DNA of 64,000 nucleotides from Spiribacter curvatus (lineage in GTDB: Bacteria > Pseudomonadota > Gammaproteobacteria > Nitrococcales > Nitrococcaceae), in assembly GCF_000485905.1 (NCBI RefSeq), contig NC_022664.1, positions 124,001-188,000 of the forward strand. Direction: 5' to 3'. Below are positions 8,443-16,295 of the stretch, one piece after another. The notes under the pieces were generated by a model, which was not told the DNA's origin, ran no database searches, and saw only the letters and a program-made list of their open reading frames with translations. Position numbers and translations under genes: made by a program. The first letter of the stretch is position 1; each line of letters opens with the position of its first letter.

Positions 8443-9073
8443 CGAGCTAAACTCATGATTAAAAAAATAAAATTCGGTATTGGGCGAAAGACTGGGGTGC
8501 AGACGGCGCGGTTTAGCGCGCTGTCTGCGACAATGTGCCTGTCCCAAACCTGAACACTGCCGTGAAGGTTAAGTTGTTTGGTTGAACGCGACAAGCGCGA
8601 CCGCTACCCCCTCATATGGGGGATACCATTAGAGTCGCAGGGTGTGGATACTTGAAACCGACCAGCCGCTGGCCCGTCGGATTTGGCAGCAGGGAAGCTG
8701 ATATGTCCCCGGATTGGCGGCTGGTCACCTTTTTTCTGCCGATCATTTCCCTTTAACGATCGCATCACGTTCGTGCCTGTCCTATTGCTCTAGGCCATAG
8801 CGTCCGCCCGGGCGTCCTGTACCTATGAAGGCGTGCCTGAAGCGTCGCAATCCCCAACCACCGCCTCCGCCTATCGCTCATTTGCTACCGCTCGATCAGT
8901 AACCAATTGATCAGGCTGGTAAAAGTCATCTGCTTCGGAGACACTCAAATCGTGGTCAGTCGCCGGCAATGCGGTTAAGGAAAGGATGCCGGACCGCCCG
9001 GCCGGCGGCTGTTTCCACTCTATTCACTGCCACTCTCCGCCGAACGGAGAGCCTGCCGAGGAATTGCTTGAGA
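8443..9073. other. Intergenic region upstream of the RAYT gene
   Basis: A 630-bp stretch with no convincing gene. It holds one exact dispersed motif (8535-8546) and a near-copy ending in TA (8773-8784). It also holds a short hairpin of five C and five G around TCATA (8607-8622) and a longer 10-bp inverted repeat with a T-tract (listed separately). I see no tRNA and no riboswitch class I can recognise. Non-coding space upstream of a RAYT gene is where REP-like palindromes are expected. Confidence 0.5.
8660..8735 (+). terminator. Candidate structured RNA or terminator with long-range stem and T-tract
   Basis: GACCAGCCGC (8660-8669) and GCGGCTGGTC (8717-8726) are perfect 10-base inverted arms separated by 47 bases, followed by ACC and six T (8730-8735). 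The arrangement suits the 3' end of a small RNA or a terminator with a large internal loop. It does not lie immediately after a + strand gene, so if transcribed it would end an independent short transcript. No known RNA family was recognised. Confidence 0.35.
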
Positions 9074-10087
9074 ATGGGACAGCCGCGCCGTACTCAGATT
9101 GCACTCGATGCAACGCCTTATTATCACCTGGTCTCCCGTTGTGTGCGGCGGCAGTTCCTGTGTGGTGATGACCCATTGACAGGCATCGATTACTCTCACC
9201 GGCGCGAGTGGATTCGGATGCGGCTTGGTCGGCTTGTGGATGCTTTCGCGGTTAAGCTGTGCGCCTACGCGGTCATGTCGAACCACTACCATCTAGTCGT
9301 GCGAGTCGACGAGTCAGATGCAATGTCGTGGTCGCCCGTTGAGGTACTGCGCCGTTGGCTGAGTGTGTTCAAAGGCCCCGCGTGGATGCATGAGATGATC
9401 AAAGCTGATCATTCCACTGGCCTTCATCCCGGGATGAAGCGGGTGATAGAGGCGTATCGGTCACGACTAATGAGTATCTCCTGGTTCATGCGCTGTTTGA
9501 ATGAACCGATTGCGCGACGCGCCAACCAAGAGGACGGAGTTACCGGTCACTTCTGGCAGGGGCGCTACCGCTGTCAGGCGCTCGCGGATGAGGGTGCCGT
9601 ACTTGCCGCGATGGCGTATGTCGACCTCAATCCAGTGAGGGCCGGGATCGTGGACCGCCCAGAGGCAGCGTCGGAGTGCTCCGCTAACCAGCGATTCAAT
9701 GACGCCGGTACTGGGCTTGGCAGCGACTCGCAGAGTCCAAGCATTATGGCGTTCGACGGGAGTCATTCGCCAGCGGGTGCAGAGGCATTGCCCGGTCATG
9801 AGCTTGAATACCTCGAACTCCTTGAATGGACTGGACGATGCATAGTGCGTCCTGACTCGGCAGTCATCGCTACTGAATTGCCACCTGTTCTGGCTCGTCT
9901 CGGTCTAGCAGCATCTGGAATGATGGAGTTTGTGACTGGCGAGCGGCGATACAACCAGTCAGTGCTTGGGCATGCCAGCAGCCTGTCTGGGCTCGCACGC
10001 CAGTTCGGACGGCGCTACGTCAGAGGCTATCGTGGCGTCGCCGGTTTGTTTGCGGATGTCGGTCGTGGATTCAGCCCGACAGGTTAG
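9074..10087 (+). mobile_element. REP-associated tyrosine transposase (RAYT, IS200-like Y1 transposase)
   Basis: Single-copy-type HUH transposase of 337 aa from ATG 9074. It shows MGQPRRTQIALDATPYYHLV, then SRCVRRQFLCGDD, the HUH metal site in AVMSNHYHLVVRV (about residues 73-85), a Tyr-containing helix followed by RSRLMSISWFMRCLNEPIAR, then GHFWQGRYRCQAL and AAMAYVDLNPVRAGI. All are typical of RAYT proteins. It has no flanking transposon ends. RAYTs are domesticated enzymes associated with dispersed palindromic REP sequences. Its start codon overlaps a degenerate dispersed motif (ATGGGACAGCC). The 3' end overlaps cbpA by 17 bp, tail to tail. An in-frame upstream start at 8969 is less likely because the added residues are not family-like. 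Confidence 0.88.
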
Positions 10088-11033
10088 CGCGTGGGTCGAA
10101 CTCCAGAGCCTTCTCCATCGATCTGAAAAGCGATTTTGCTTCCTCTCCCTTCGCGGGCGGATTGACGATCAGAAGGCTTATGTATTGATCGCCGGGTTTT
10201 TTGCCCGGGAGCCCACGGCCTTTCAGCCGTAAACGCTTCTGACTCTGGCTTTCGGCCGGGATGTTCAGCTCAACCTTGCCGCCGAGCGTTGGCACTGCCA
10301 CCGTCGCACCTAATGCTGCTTCCCAAGGCGCGATCGGCAGCGTTAGGTGGATATTCTTCCCATCGAGCTGGAAATGCCGATGTGGCTTAATGTTGACTTT
10401 GATGAGTAGATCGCCGTCATCGGCGCCATTTGGTGAAGACTCACCCAGACCCTTGAGCCTGATTTTCTGCCCGTCAGTCACGCCCGCCGGGATCTTTACC
10501 CGTAATTCACGAGGTGCCTGTCCCGTCGTGCTCAAGGTAACTGTCTTCGTTGAGCCCGCGAAGGCATCTTCAAGTTCAATGGTCAGCTCGGCGTTAATGT
10601 CGCGGCCATGTGAGGGCCCGTAGTGCCTGTCCCATTCTGAAGTCTGTCGTTGGTCTCTACCGAAGGGGTCATTGAAGCCGCCTCTCGCGCCATGCCCGAA
10701 AATGCTCTCGAAGAAGTCGCTGAAGTCCTCGAAATTGCCTTCTGTACCAGCGCTATAGGTTTGCCGTGACTTAGTGCGCTGACCGCCTGGTGGTGGCGTA
10801 AAGTCTTGTCCGGATTGCCAATTTTCTCCCAGCTGGTCATAGAGCTTGCGTTTCTCTGGGTCTTTCAAGACTTCGTAAGCCTCGGCGACACGTTTGAATT
10901 GAGCCTCAGCGTTCGGCTCCTCGCTCACATCCGGATGATAGCGCCGGGCGAGTCGCCGGTAAGCCTTTTTGATGTCATCGTCTGATGCATCCTGACTGAT
11001 GCCGAGCGTTTTGTAGTAGTCCCGGTATTCCAT
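10071..11033 (-). CDS. cbpA: DnaJ-class co-chaperone (CbpA type)
   Basis: 320 aa from ATG 11033. The N-terminal J domain is MEYRDYYKTLGISQDASDDD with the HPD tripeptide in RRYHPDVSEE. A Gly/Phe-rich linker (about 75-130) and DnaJ C-terminal substrate-binding domains follow (VKIPAGVTDGQKIRLKGLG; GDLLIKVNIKPH). There is no Cys-rich zinc domain, so it is CbpA-like rather than DnaJ. Two dispersed motifs lie inside (10514-10525 GQAP; 10623-10634 EWDRHY). A third (11043-11054) sits just upstream of the ribosome-binding site AGGAA, inside the probable 5' leader. It partners DnaK in protein folding in the cytoplasm. Confidence 0.9.
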   Translation of the reverse strand: MEYRDYYKTLGISQDASDDDIKKAYRRLARRYHPDVSEEPNAEAQFKRVAEAYEVLKDPEKRKLYDQLGENWQSGQDFTPPPGGQRTKSRQTYSAGTEGNFEDFSDFFESIFGHGARGGFNDPFGRDQRQTSEWDRHYGPSHGRDINAELTIELEDAFAGSTKTVTLSTTGQAPRELRVKIPAGVTDGQKIRLKGLGESSPNGADDGDLLIKVNIKPHRHFQLDGKNIHLTLPIAPWEAALGATVAVPTLGGKVELNIPAESQSQKRLRLKGRGLPGKKPGDQYISLLIVNPPAKGEEAKSLFRSMEKALEFDPRANLSG

Positions 11034-11205
11034 TTCCTGTTTGTGCCTGTCCCAAACGAATCCTACTGCAGACCTTGTGCTTTCCCGGAGTAAATTCAAG
11101 TAGTAAGGGGCGCTGACGTTGCAGGAGCAGATCGATGCTGGTATAAAGCACGGCTCAGCGAGCGCAACAGCGCAACGGCTCTGTAACGGATTTCGGGAGG
11201 GCCAA

Positions 11206-11442
11206 ATGGCCAAAGTCTGTCAGGTCACCGGCAAGCGCCCGATGACCGGAAACAATGTCTCACACGCAAACAACAAGACACGCCGCCGGTTCCTGCCCAA
11301 TCTGCGTTACCACCGGTTCTGGCTCGAGAGCGAGAGCCGCTGGGTGAGGCTGCGGATCTCGAGCAAGGGTATGCGGCTTATTGATAAGCTGGGCATCGAG
11401 CAGGTCGTGTCTGACCTGCGTAGCCGTGGCGAGAGAGTCTGA
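11206..11442 (+). CDS. rpmB: Large ribosomal subunit protein bL28
   Basis: 78 aa, the usual length. It reads [20 protein letters not shown], then [19 protein letters not shown] and a C-terminal [12 protein letters not shown], diagnostic of bL28. GGGAGG lies just upstream of ATG 11206. It is followed 8 bp later by rpmG, the standard rpmBG operon, and by a strong terminator after rpmG. Confidence 0.97.
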   Translation: MAKVCQVTGKRPMTGNNVSHANNKTRRRFLPNLRYHRFWLESESRWVRLRISSKGMRLIDKLGIEQVVSDLRSRGERV

Positions 11443-11450
11443 GGTAAATC

Positions 11451-11606
11451 ATGCGCGATAAGATTAAGCTTGTTTCGACCGCCGGGACTGGACACTTCTA
11501 CACGACCGATAAAAACCGCCGGAACACTCCGCACAAGCTCGAGTTTCGGAAGTTTGACCCTGTTGTCCGTAAGCATGTGGTCTACAAGGAAGCAAAGATT
11601 AAGTGA
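11451..11606 (+). CDS. rpmG: Large ribosomal subunit protein bL33
   Basis: 51 aa. The sequence [20 protein letters not shown], then [17 protein letters not shown] and VVYKEAKIK, is a complete bL33 of the zinc-independent type (no Cys pairs). ATG 11451 follows GAGGTAA. It is co-transcribed with rpmB. The gene has ordinary length for this family although it is short. Confidence 0.97.
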   Translation: MRDKIKLVSTAGTGHFYTTDKNRRNTPHKLEFRKFDPVVRKHVVYKEAKIK

Positions 11607-11630
11607 AAGGCGCACCTACGCGCTGATCCA

Positions 11631-11656
11631 AAAGCCCGCCACGTGCGGGCTTTTTT
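11631..11656 (+). terminator. Rho-independent terminator of rpmBG
   Basis: AAAGCCCGC, loop CACGT, GCGGGCTTT, then more T to 11656. It is a perfect 9-bp stem with T-tract, 25 bp after the rpmG stop. Confidence 0.92.
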
Positions 11657-11686
11657 ATGTCCGCACCCTGGATGGACTCAAGCCTG

Positions 11687-12505
11687 ATGCCCGAATTGCC
11701 GGAAGTGGAAACGACACGAAGGGGGTTGGCACCTTACTGTGTCGGAGCGTTGATCGATCGGGTGATAGTCCGTGAATCGAGACTGCGCTGGCCCGTTCCG
11801 GCTGCGCTCTCCGATCGTATAACCGGTGCTCAGGTCCAGAGTTTGGACCGGCGCGCCAAGTATCTGATTATGCGGCTCGATTCGGATAACGCACTGCTTA
11901 TTCATTTGGGTATGTCCGGCTATATCCGCGTTGTCCCACGCGCAACGCCGCCTCAGAAGCATGACCACATTGATCTGGTATTCAGTAACGACCGATGCCT
12001 CCGCTTCCATGATCCCCGTCGGTTCGGGAGCGTTCATTTGATTGACGAGCCTGCCGAATCGCACGCTCTGCTAAGCAAACTCGGACCTGAGCCCTTCGAT
12101 GACAGGTTCGATGGCGCCTATCTGTATGCCATAGCGGATAAGCGTCGATTAGCGGTCAAATCGTTCATCATGGACAGTCATATCGTTGTCGGTGTCGGTA
12201 ACATCTACGCCACCGAGGCACTGCACCGGGCTGGTATTCATCCCGGACGCAGCGCGGGACGGGTTTCCCAGCGCCGCTACGATAGACTCGCCGCCTCCAT
12301 TCAAGCCGTCTTGTCCGAGGCTATTGAGGCAGGTGGCACGACCTTGCGGGATTTCGCCCGCAGCGATGGCCAGCCGGGCTATTTCCAGCAGTCACTGGAC
12401 GCTTACGGGCGAGGTGGGACGACGTGCCCGCGCTGTGGGAGGACGATGCGCTCAACACGACTCGCTCAGCGTGCCACCGTCTATTGCCCTGGCTGCCAGC
12501 GCTGA
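11687..12505 (+). CDS. mutM: Formamidopyrimidine-DNA glycosylase
   Basis: Base-excision repair glycosylase/AP lyase for 8-oxoguanine, 272 aa. The start MPELPEVETTRRGLAP gives the obligatory N-terminal Pro nucleophile and the catalytic Glu. This fixes ATG 11687 as the start although the frame is open to 11657. Other blocks are LIHLGMSGYIRV, FHDPRRFG, GVGNIYATEALHRAGIHP and the C-terminal zinc finger CPRCG...CPGC. Downstream are two direct copies of the dispersed motif and a short tandem repeat. Confidence 0.96.
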   Translation: MPELPEVETTRRGLAPYCVGALIDRVIVRESRLRWPVPAALSDRITGAQVQSLDRRAKYLIMRLDSDNALLIHLGMSGYIRVVPRATPPQKHDHIDLVFSNDRCLRFHDPRRFGSVHLIDEPAESHALLSKLGPEPFDDRFDGAYLYAIADKRRLAVKSFIMDSHIVVGVGNIYATEALHRAGIHPGRSAGRVSQRRYDRLAASIQAVLSEAIEAGGTTLRDFARSDGQPGYFQQSLDAYGRGGTTCPRCGRTMRSTRLAQRATVYCPGCQR

Positions 12506-12817
12506 CCGGCTGGGTCAGTTAGATGACTCGTTAAGTGCCTGTCCCGAACAGCCCCCTTAACGTGCCTGTCCCAAACATACTCTCCAAACATACTCTCCAA
12601 ACATACTCTCACCCACCATGGGCGGTTAGATGTGCGGAATCGTTGTCGGATACTGTCCCGGGCGCGATGCCTGGCGATGTACCGCCGATCGGATGTTTTT
12701 GCGCCAACGTGTTTCTCGGACACACTCTCGCTGAACCTGCTGCGGGAGAGGTTGGACACCCGCACGATTCATCAATCTATTTGCCTAACGGTCGGACATT
12801 CAATAAAGGAGATAGCT
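12506..12817. other. Intergenic region mutM-cupin with repeats
   Basis: About 310 bp without a convincing gene. It contains two directly repeated dispersed motifs (12535-12546 and 12562-12573), each preceded by TTAA, then three tandem copies of a 13-base unit (12571-12609). AAAGGAG (12805-12811) at the end serves the cupin gene. No terminator with a T-tract is visible after mutM. Confidence 0.6.
12571..12609. repeat. Three tandem copies of a 13-base unit
   Basis: CCAAACATACTCT occurs three times without mismatch (12571-12583, 12584-12596, 12597-12609). The first unit begins with the CCAAAC that ends the adjacent dispersed motif, suggesting local slippage from the motif's tail. Confidence 0.9.
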
Positions 12818-13489
12818 TTGTACATTAACGCGGATCTCAAACAGCGAGCGGCTGTTCGCTTCAATGCCAGCGACTGGGTTGCTTCCCCCATGCCGGGAGT
12901 GGAGCGGCGGATGCTCGACCGCGTGGGAGAAGAGGTCGCGCGGGCTACGAGTATTGTGCGCTTCGCCCCGGGCAGCGCTTTTTCGGCACATGCCCATGAT
13001 GGTGGCGAGGAGTACATCGTACTCGACGGGACTTTCCAGGATGAGGACGGGGACTTTCCGACGGGATGCTATGTACGCAACCCACCAACAACCTCGCATA
13101 CCCCAGCGGCGACGGATGGCGCGACGATTCTCGTCAAACTGCATCAATTCGATCCCGAGGATCGGACGTCCGTTCGGCTCGATACGAATCAAGCGACGTG
13201 GGATCAGCCCGCGATCGGCGTTGAGCGTTTACTTCTTCATGAGGACCCGCGTGAACAGGTGGTTATGGAGAGCTGGGCGCCCGGGACCCGTCGTCACCTT
13301 GATGCAACGGGCGGGCTTGAGGTGTTTCTGCTGTCCGGTGAGCTTTCCGACGGAACTGATAGCATCGAGGCATGGGACTGGCTCCGCCTGCCGCCAGGGT
13401 CGGTCTTCGAGGCCGAAGCAGGTCCCGACGGCGCACGACTGTGGTTTAAGAGCGGGCATTTAAGTCATGTGGCCGACGGGCCCGCATAA
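12818..13489 (+). CDS. Tandem cupin-domain protein, ChrR-like
   Basis: 223 aa from TTG 12818, which lies six bases after AAAGGAG. The first cupin has the metal-binding series AFSAHAHDGGEEYIVLDG with a later His in TTSHTP, the pattern of the C-terminal domain of the zinc anti-sigma factor ChrR. The second cupin (about residues 120-215) has lost most His ligands. The N-terminal zinc helical domain that binds ECF sigma factors is absent, so regulation of a sigma factor is not implied. It is probably a metal-dependent small-molecule enzyme or sensor of unknown substrate. The frame is open upstream to 12632, but that part does not look like protein. Confidence 0.7.
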   Translation: MYINADLKQRAAVRFNASDWVASPMPGVERRMLDRVGEEVARATSIVRFAPGSAFSAHAHDGGEEYIVLDGTFQDEDGDFPTGCYVRNPPTTSHTPAATDGATILVKLHQFDPEDRTSVRLDTNQATWDQPAIGVERLLLHEDPREQVVMESWAPGTRRHLDATGGLEVFLLSGELSDGTDSIEAWDWLRLPPGSVFEAEAGPDGARLWFKSGHLSHVADGPA

Positions 13490-13528
13490 ACCGATATCAG
13501 GCTGAGCCCGCCCTGAACCGGCGACCGA

Positions 13529-14587
13529 TTAGCCGAGCTCAGCGAGGACGCGGTCGGTAAATTCAACGGTGCCGGCTTGCCCGCCAAGGTCGCGCGTCAT
13601 GACGCGACCCTCGGCGGTTACGGCCTCGAGGGCGCCCATCAGATCCTGGGCAGCGTCATGTTCCTTGAGATCTTCGAGCATCATGACGACGCTCCAGATC
13701 ATGGCGATTGGATTGGCGATATCGCCGCCCGCGATATCCGGCGCCGAGCCATGCACCGGCTCAAACATGGACGGTACCGCTGGATCGGGGTTGATATTCG
13801 CCGAGGGCGCCACGCCAATGCCGCCGGCGGTTGCGGGCCCGAGATCCGAGAGGATGTCGCCGAACAGGTTGGTGCCAACGATCACGTCGAACCAGTCCGG
13901 GTGAGTGACGAGATTCGCGGCGAGGATGTCGACGTGATACTGCTCGACCGAGATATCGGGATAGCGGGGGGCCATTGCGGCGACCTGTTCGTCCCAGAAG
14001 GGCATGCTGTGCTTGATGCCGTTGGATTTGGTTGCATAGGCGAGTGTCTGACGGGACCGCGACTGTGCCGTCTGGAAGGCGTAATCCAGAATCCGCTCAC
14101 TGCCCTTGCGCGTGATGACGTTCGCCTGGATCGCCATCGCTTCGGGTAATCCGTCGTACAGCCGGCCACCAATGTCGGAGTACTCACCCTCGTTATTCTC
14201 GCGGATCACCAGATAGTTGATGTCCTCCGGGCCACGATCTCGCAGGGCAGACGTCAGGCCCTGAAGTAGACGAACCGGTCGAAGATTAACGTACTGCCCG
14301 AACTCCCGGCGGATGGGCAGTAGTAAGCCCCATAGCGAGATGTGATCGGGGACACCTGGATAGCCCACCGCGCCCAGCAGGATCGCGTCATGCGCTCGGA
14401 GCTGATCGATGCCGTCATCCGGCATCATAGCGCCGTGTTGCGCGTAGTACTCGCAAGAGTAAGGGAAGTCAGAGAGCGCGAAATCAAGGCCCGGGCGGCG
14501 TGCGAGCGCGTTGAGGCAGCGAATGGCGCTGGGCATGACCTCTCTGCCGATGCCGTCCCCGGGGATGAGTGCGATGCGGTGCGTCAT
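13529..14587 (-). CDS. Tartrate/D-malate dehydrogenase (isocitrate dehydrogenase superfamily)
   Basis: Cytoplasmic NAD-dependent, metal-dependent beta-decarboxylating dehydrogenase, 352 aa. It shows IALIPGDGIGREVMP, the substrate loop with WGLLLPIRREFGQYVNLRPV (typical of TtuC/DmlA rather than LeuB), IRENNEGEYSD, the catalytic Lys in TKSNGIKHSMPFW, and GTNLFGDILSDLG. It follows cydC by 16 bp on the same strand and may be read through from the cyd operon. Tartrate, D-malate and isopropylmalate activities cannot be separated from sequence alone. Confidence 0.82.
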   Translation of the reverse strand: MTHRIALIPGDGIGREVMPSAIRCLNALARRPGLDFALSDFPYSCEYYAQHGAMMPDDGIDQLRAHDAILLGAVGYPGVPDHISLWGLLLPIRREFGQYVNLRPVRLLQGLTSALRDRGPEDINYLVIRENNEGEYSDIGGRLYDGLPEAMAIQANVITRKGSERILDYAFQTAQSRSRQTLAYATKSNGIKHSMPFWDEQVAAMAPRYPDISVEQYHVDILAANLVTHPDWFDVIVGTNLFGDILSDLGPATAGGIGVAPSANINPDPAVPSMFEPVHGSAPDIAGGDIANPIAMIWSVVMMLEDLKEHDAAQDLMGALEAVTAEGRVMTRDLGGQAGTVEFTDRVLAELG

Positions 14588-14603
14588 AGCGTGCCTCTAT
14601 TGT

Positions 14604-16295
14604 TCAGTTCGACTCGGAGAGGACGCCCGCACGCAGGGTCAGGCGACGGTCGACGCTCGGTAGCGCCTCCGATCCATGCCCAAGAACGATCGCGGTGCGC
14701 TTGGCAAGCCACTCGGACAGAGTGGCGGAAACCGCTCGGGCGGTGTCCTCGTCGAGACCAGTAAGCGGTTCATCGAGAATGACGAGTTTCGGATTCCGCA
14801 TGAAAAGTCGGGCAAGTGCAAGACGTCGTGCCTGTCCCGCTGATAGCTCCATCCCGGATTCGCCCACCCAGGTATGGAGTCCGTGATCGGTGGATGCGAC
14901 GAAGTCACTCAACTCGACGCTTTGCAGAGCTGTCCACATCGTCGGCTCATCGGCATCGCGATTGGCAATTCGGAGATTGCCGGCGAATGTGCCGCTGAAA
15001 AGATCGGTCTGCTGAGTAAGATAGGCCAGCTCCAGGTAGAGCGAATCCACGCTGAAATCCCCAATGTCAGTGCCATCGATCTGGATTCTGCCGCTATCGG
15101 CTGCGATCTGCCCGGCGATCATGGCGGCAATGCTGGATTTGCCGCATCCCGAAATGCCGATTACGCCAATGGTCTCTGCGGGGTGGATGTCGAGGTTCAA
15201 GCCATCGAGGACTCTGGCCCCTGCACCTCGAATCAGCGAAACGGACTCGATCGTCACCCGTGGCGCGGCGGTGAGACCGCTTGTTCTCAGCGCCGATCCC
15301 ATGCCGGTGGCCATGTCCTCGATTGTGCCTGTCCCATAGCGTAGACGTTCCGCCGAGGCTCGCGCCCGGGCGAGCTGAAGGCCCGCGGCGGGGAGGACAC
15401 CCAGGGGTTCGAGGAGGGCAAGCACGGCAAGCGGCATCATCACGCCGACGGGACCGCTGATCTGGCCGGTCTGCACGAGATGTAGTGCAACAAGCAGGAC
15501 ACCGATTGCGGTCAATTGCACACCGCTATTCAGGAATGCTTCGCCATAGGCCATCCGCTTGGCGAGCCGCTCATCGCGCCGTCGAGCTTCATGATCGGCA
15601 TCCATGACCGCTTGTCGGTGATGGTCGAGACTGCCGAAGGCGGTGAGCTCCGATAGCCCGGTGACATGGTCCATGGCGGTGGCCCGTAACGCCGCCGATG
15701 ATTCCGCCAGATCGCGGGTCAGGCGCTGACCGGTCCGCCATGACATCAGCAGTGAGCCGCCCGCCATCGTCGTCAGCACCAGAGCGACGAGTCCGCCGAG
15801 CCAGGGTGCGCCGATCGCGAGTAGTGCACCGACAATGAGGATGGCGAGCAATGCGACCAGCGGTGGTGAAAGCCCGCGCAGGTACAGCCCATCCAGCCGG
15901 TCGATGTCGGTGGTCAGCCGGTTCAGTAGCTCGCCACTGCGAAGGCGTGCCATCTCCGCCGGATTGAGTCGACTCAGCATGGTAAACACCCGGCCCCGCA
16001 GGTCCCGGAGGAGCTGCAGGACGGTGTCGTGGTTGAATATGCGCTCGAAATACCGGGCAGCTGTTCGGGAGACGGCAAACGCTCGGATGCCACCTCCCGG
16101 GACGTAGATATCCAACGTGGCGGCGACACCGGCGGCCAGCAGGGCACCGGTGACAGCAGTGGCTGTAATGAACCATCCCGACAGAGCAAGTAGTCCGATC
16201 CCCGAGGCGCTGGTCGCAAGCATGAGCACCGCGCCCAGTGCGAGCCGGCCGCGATAACGGCCCAGCATCTGGAGATAGGGCTTTAGTTCATTCAT
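14604..16295 (-). CDS. cydC: Thiol-reductant ABC exporter, subunit CydC
   Basis: 563 aa half-transporter that, with CydD, exports cysteine/glutathione to the periplasm and is needed for cytochrome bd assembly. It has an N-terminal membrane domain with six hydrophobic segments (about 18-300), then an ATPase domain with Walker A GISGCGKSS, signature LSAGQARR and Walker B LVILDEP. It overlaps cydD by 8 bp. Two dispersed motifs lie inside: 15325-15336 in the linker between domains (YGTGT) and 14828-14839 just after the signature (AGQARR), where the motif coincides with a functional sequence. Confidence 0.92.
   Translation of the reverse strand: MNELKPYLQMLGRYRGRLALGAVLMLATSASGIGLLALSGWFITATAVTGALLAAGVAATLDIYVPGGGIRAFAVSRTAARYFERIFNHDTVLQLLRDLRGRVFTMLSRLNPAEMARLRSGELLNRLTTDIDRLDGLYLRGLSPPLVALLAILIVGALLAIGAPWLGGLVALVLTTMAGGSLLMSWRTGQRLTRDLAESSAALRATAMDHVTGLSELTAFGSLDHHRQAVMDADHEARRRDERLAKRMAYGEAFLNSGVQLTAIGVLLVALHLVQTGQISGPVGVMMPLAVLALLEPLGVLPAAGLQLARARASAERLRYGTGTIEDMATGMGSALRTSGLTAAPRVTIESVSLIRGAGARVLDGLNLDIHPAETIGVIGISGCGKSSIAAMIAGQIAADSGRIQIDGTDIGDFSVDSLYLELAYLTQQTDLFSGTFAGNLRIANRDADEPTMWTALQSVELSDFVASTDHGLHTWVGESGMELSAGQARRLALARLFMRNPKLVILDEPLTGLDEDTARAVSATLSEWLAKRTAIVLGHGSEALPSVDRRLTLRAGVLSESN

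Noticed and set aside
8560-8740. A known riboswitch (TPP, SAM, glycine, cobalamin) upstream of the RAYT
   Set aside because: The conserved core sequences of these classes are absent, and the downstream gene is not a metabolic target.
12632-12817. Extended N-terminus of the cupin protein
   Set aside because: The added 62 residues are not family-like, and a strong AAAGGAG site supports the later TTG start.
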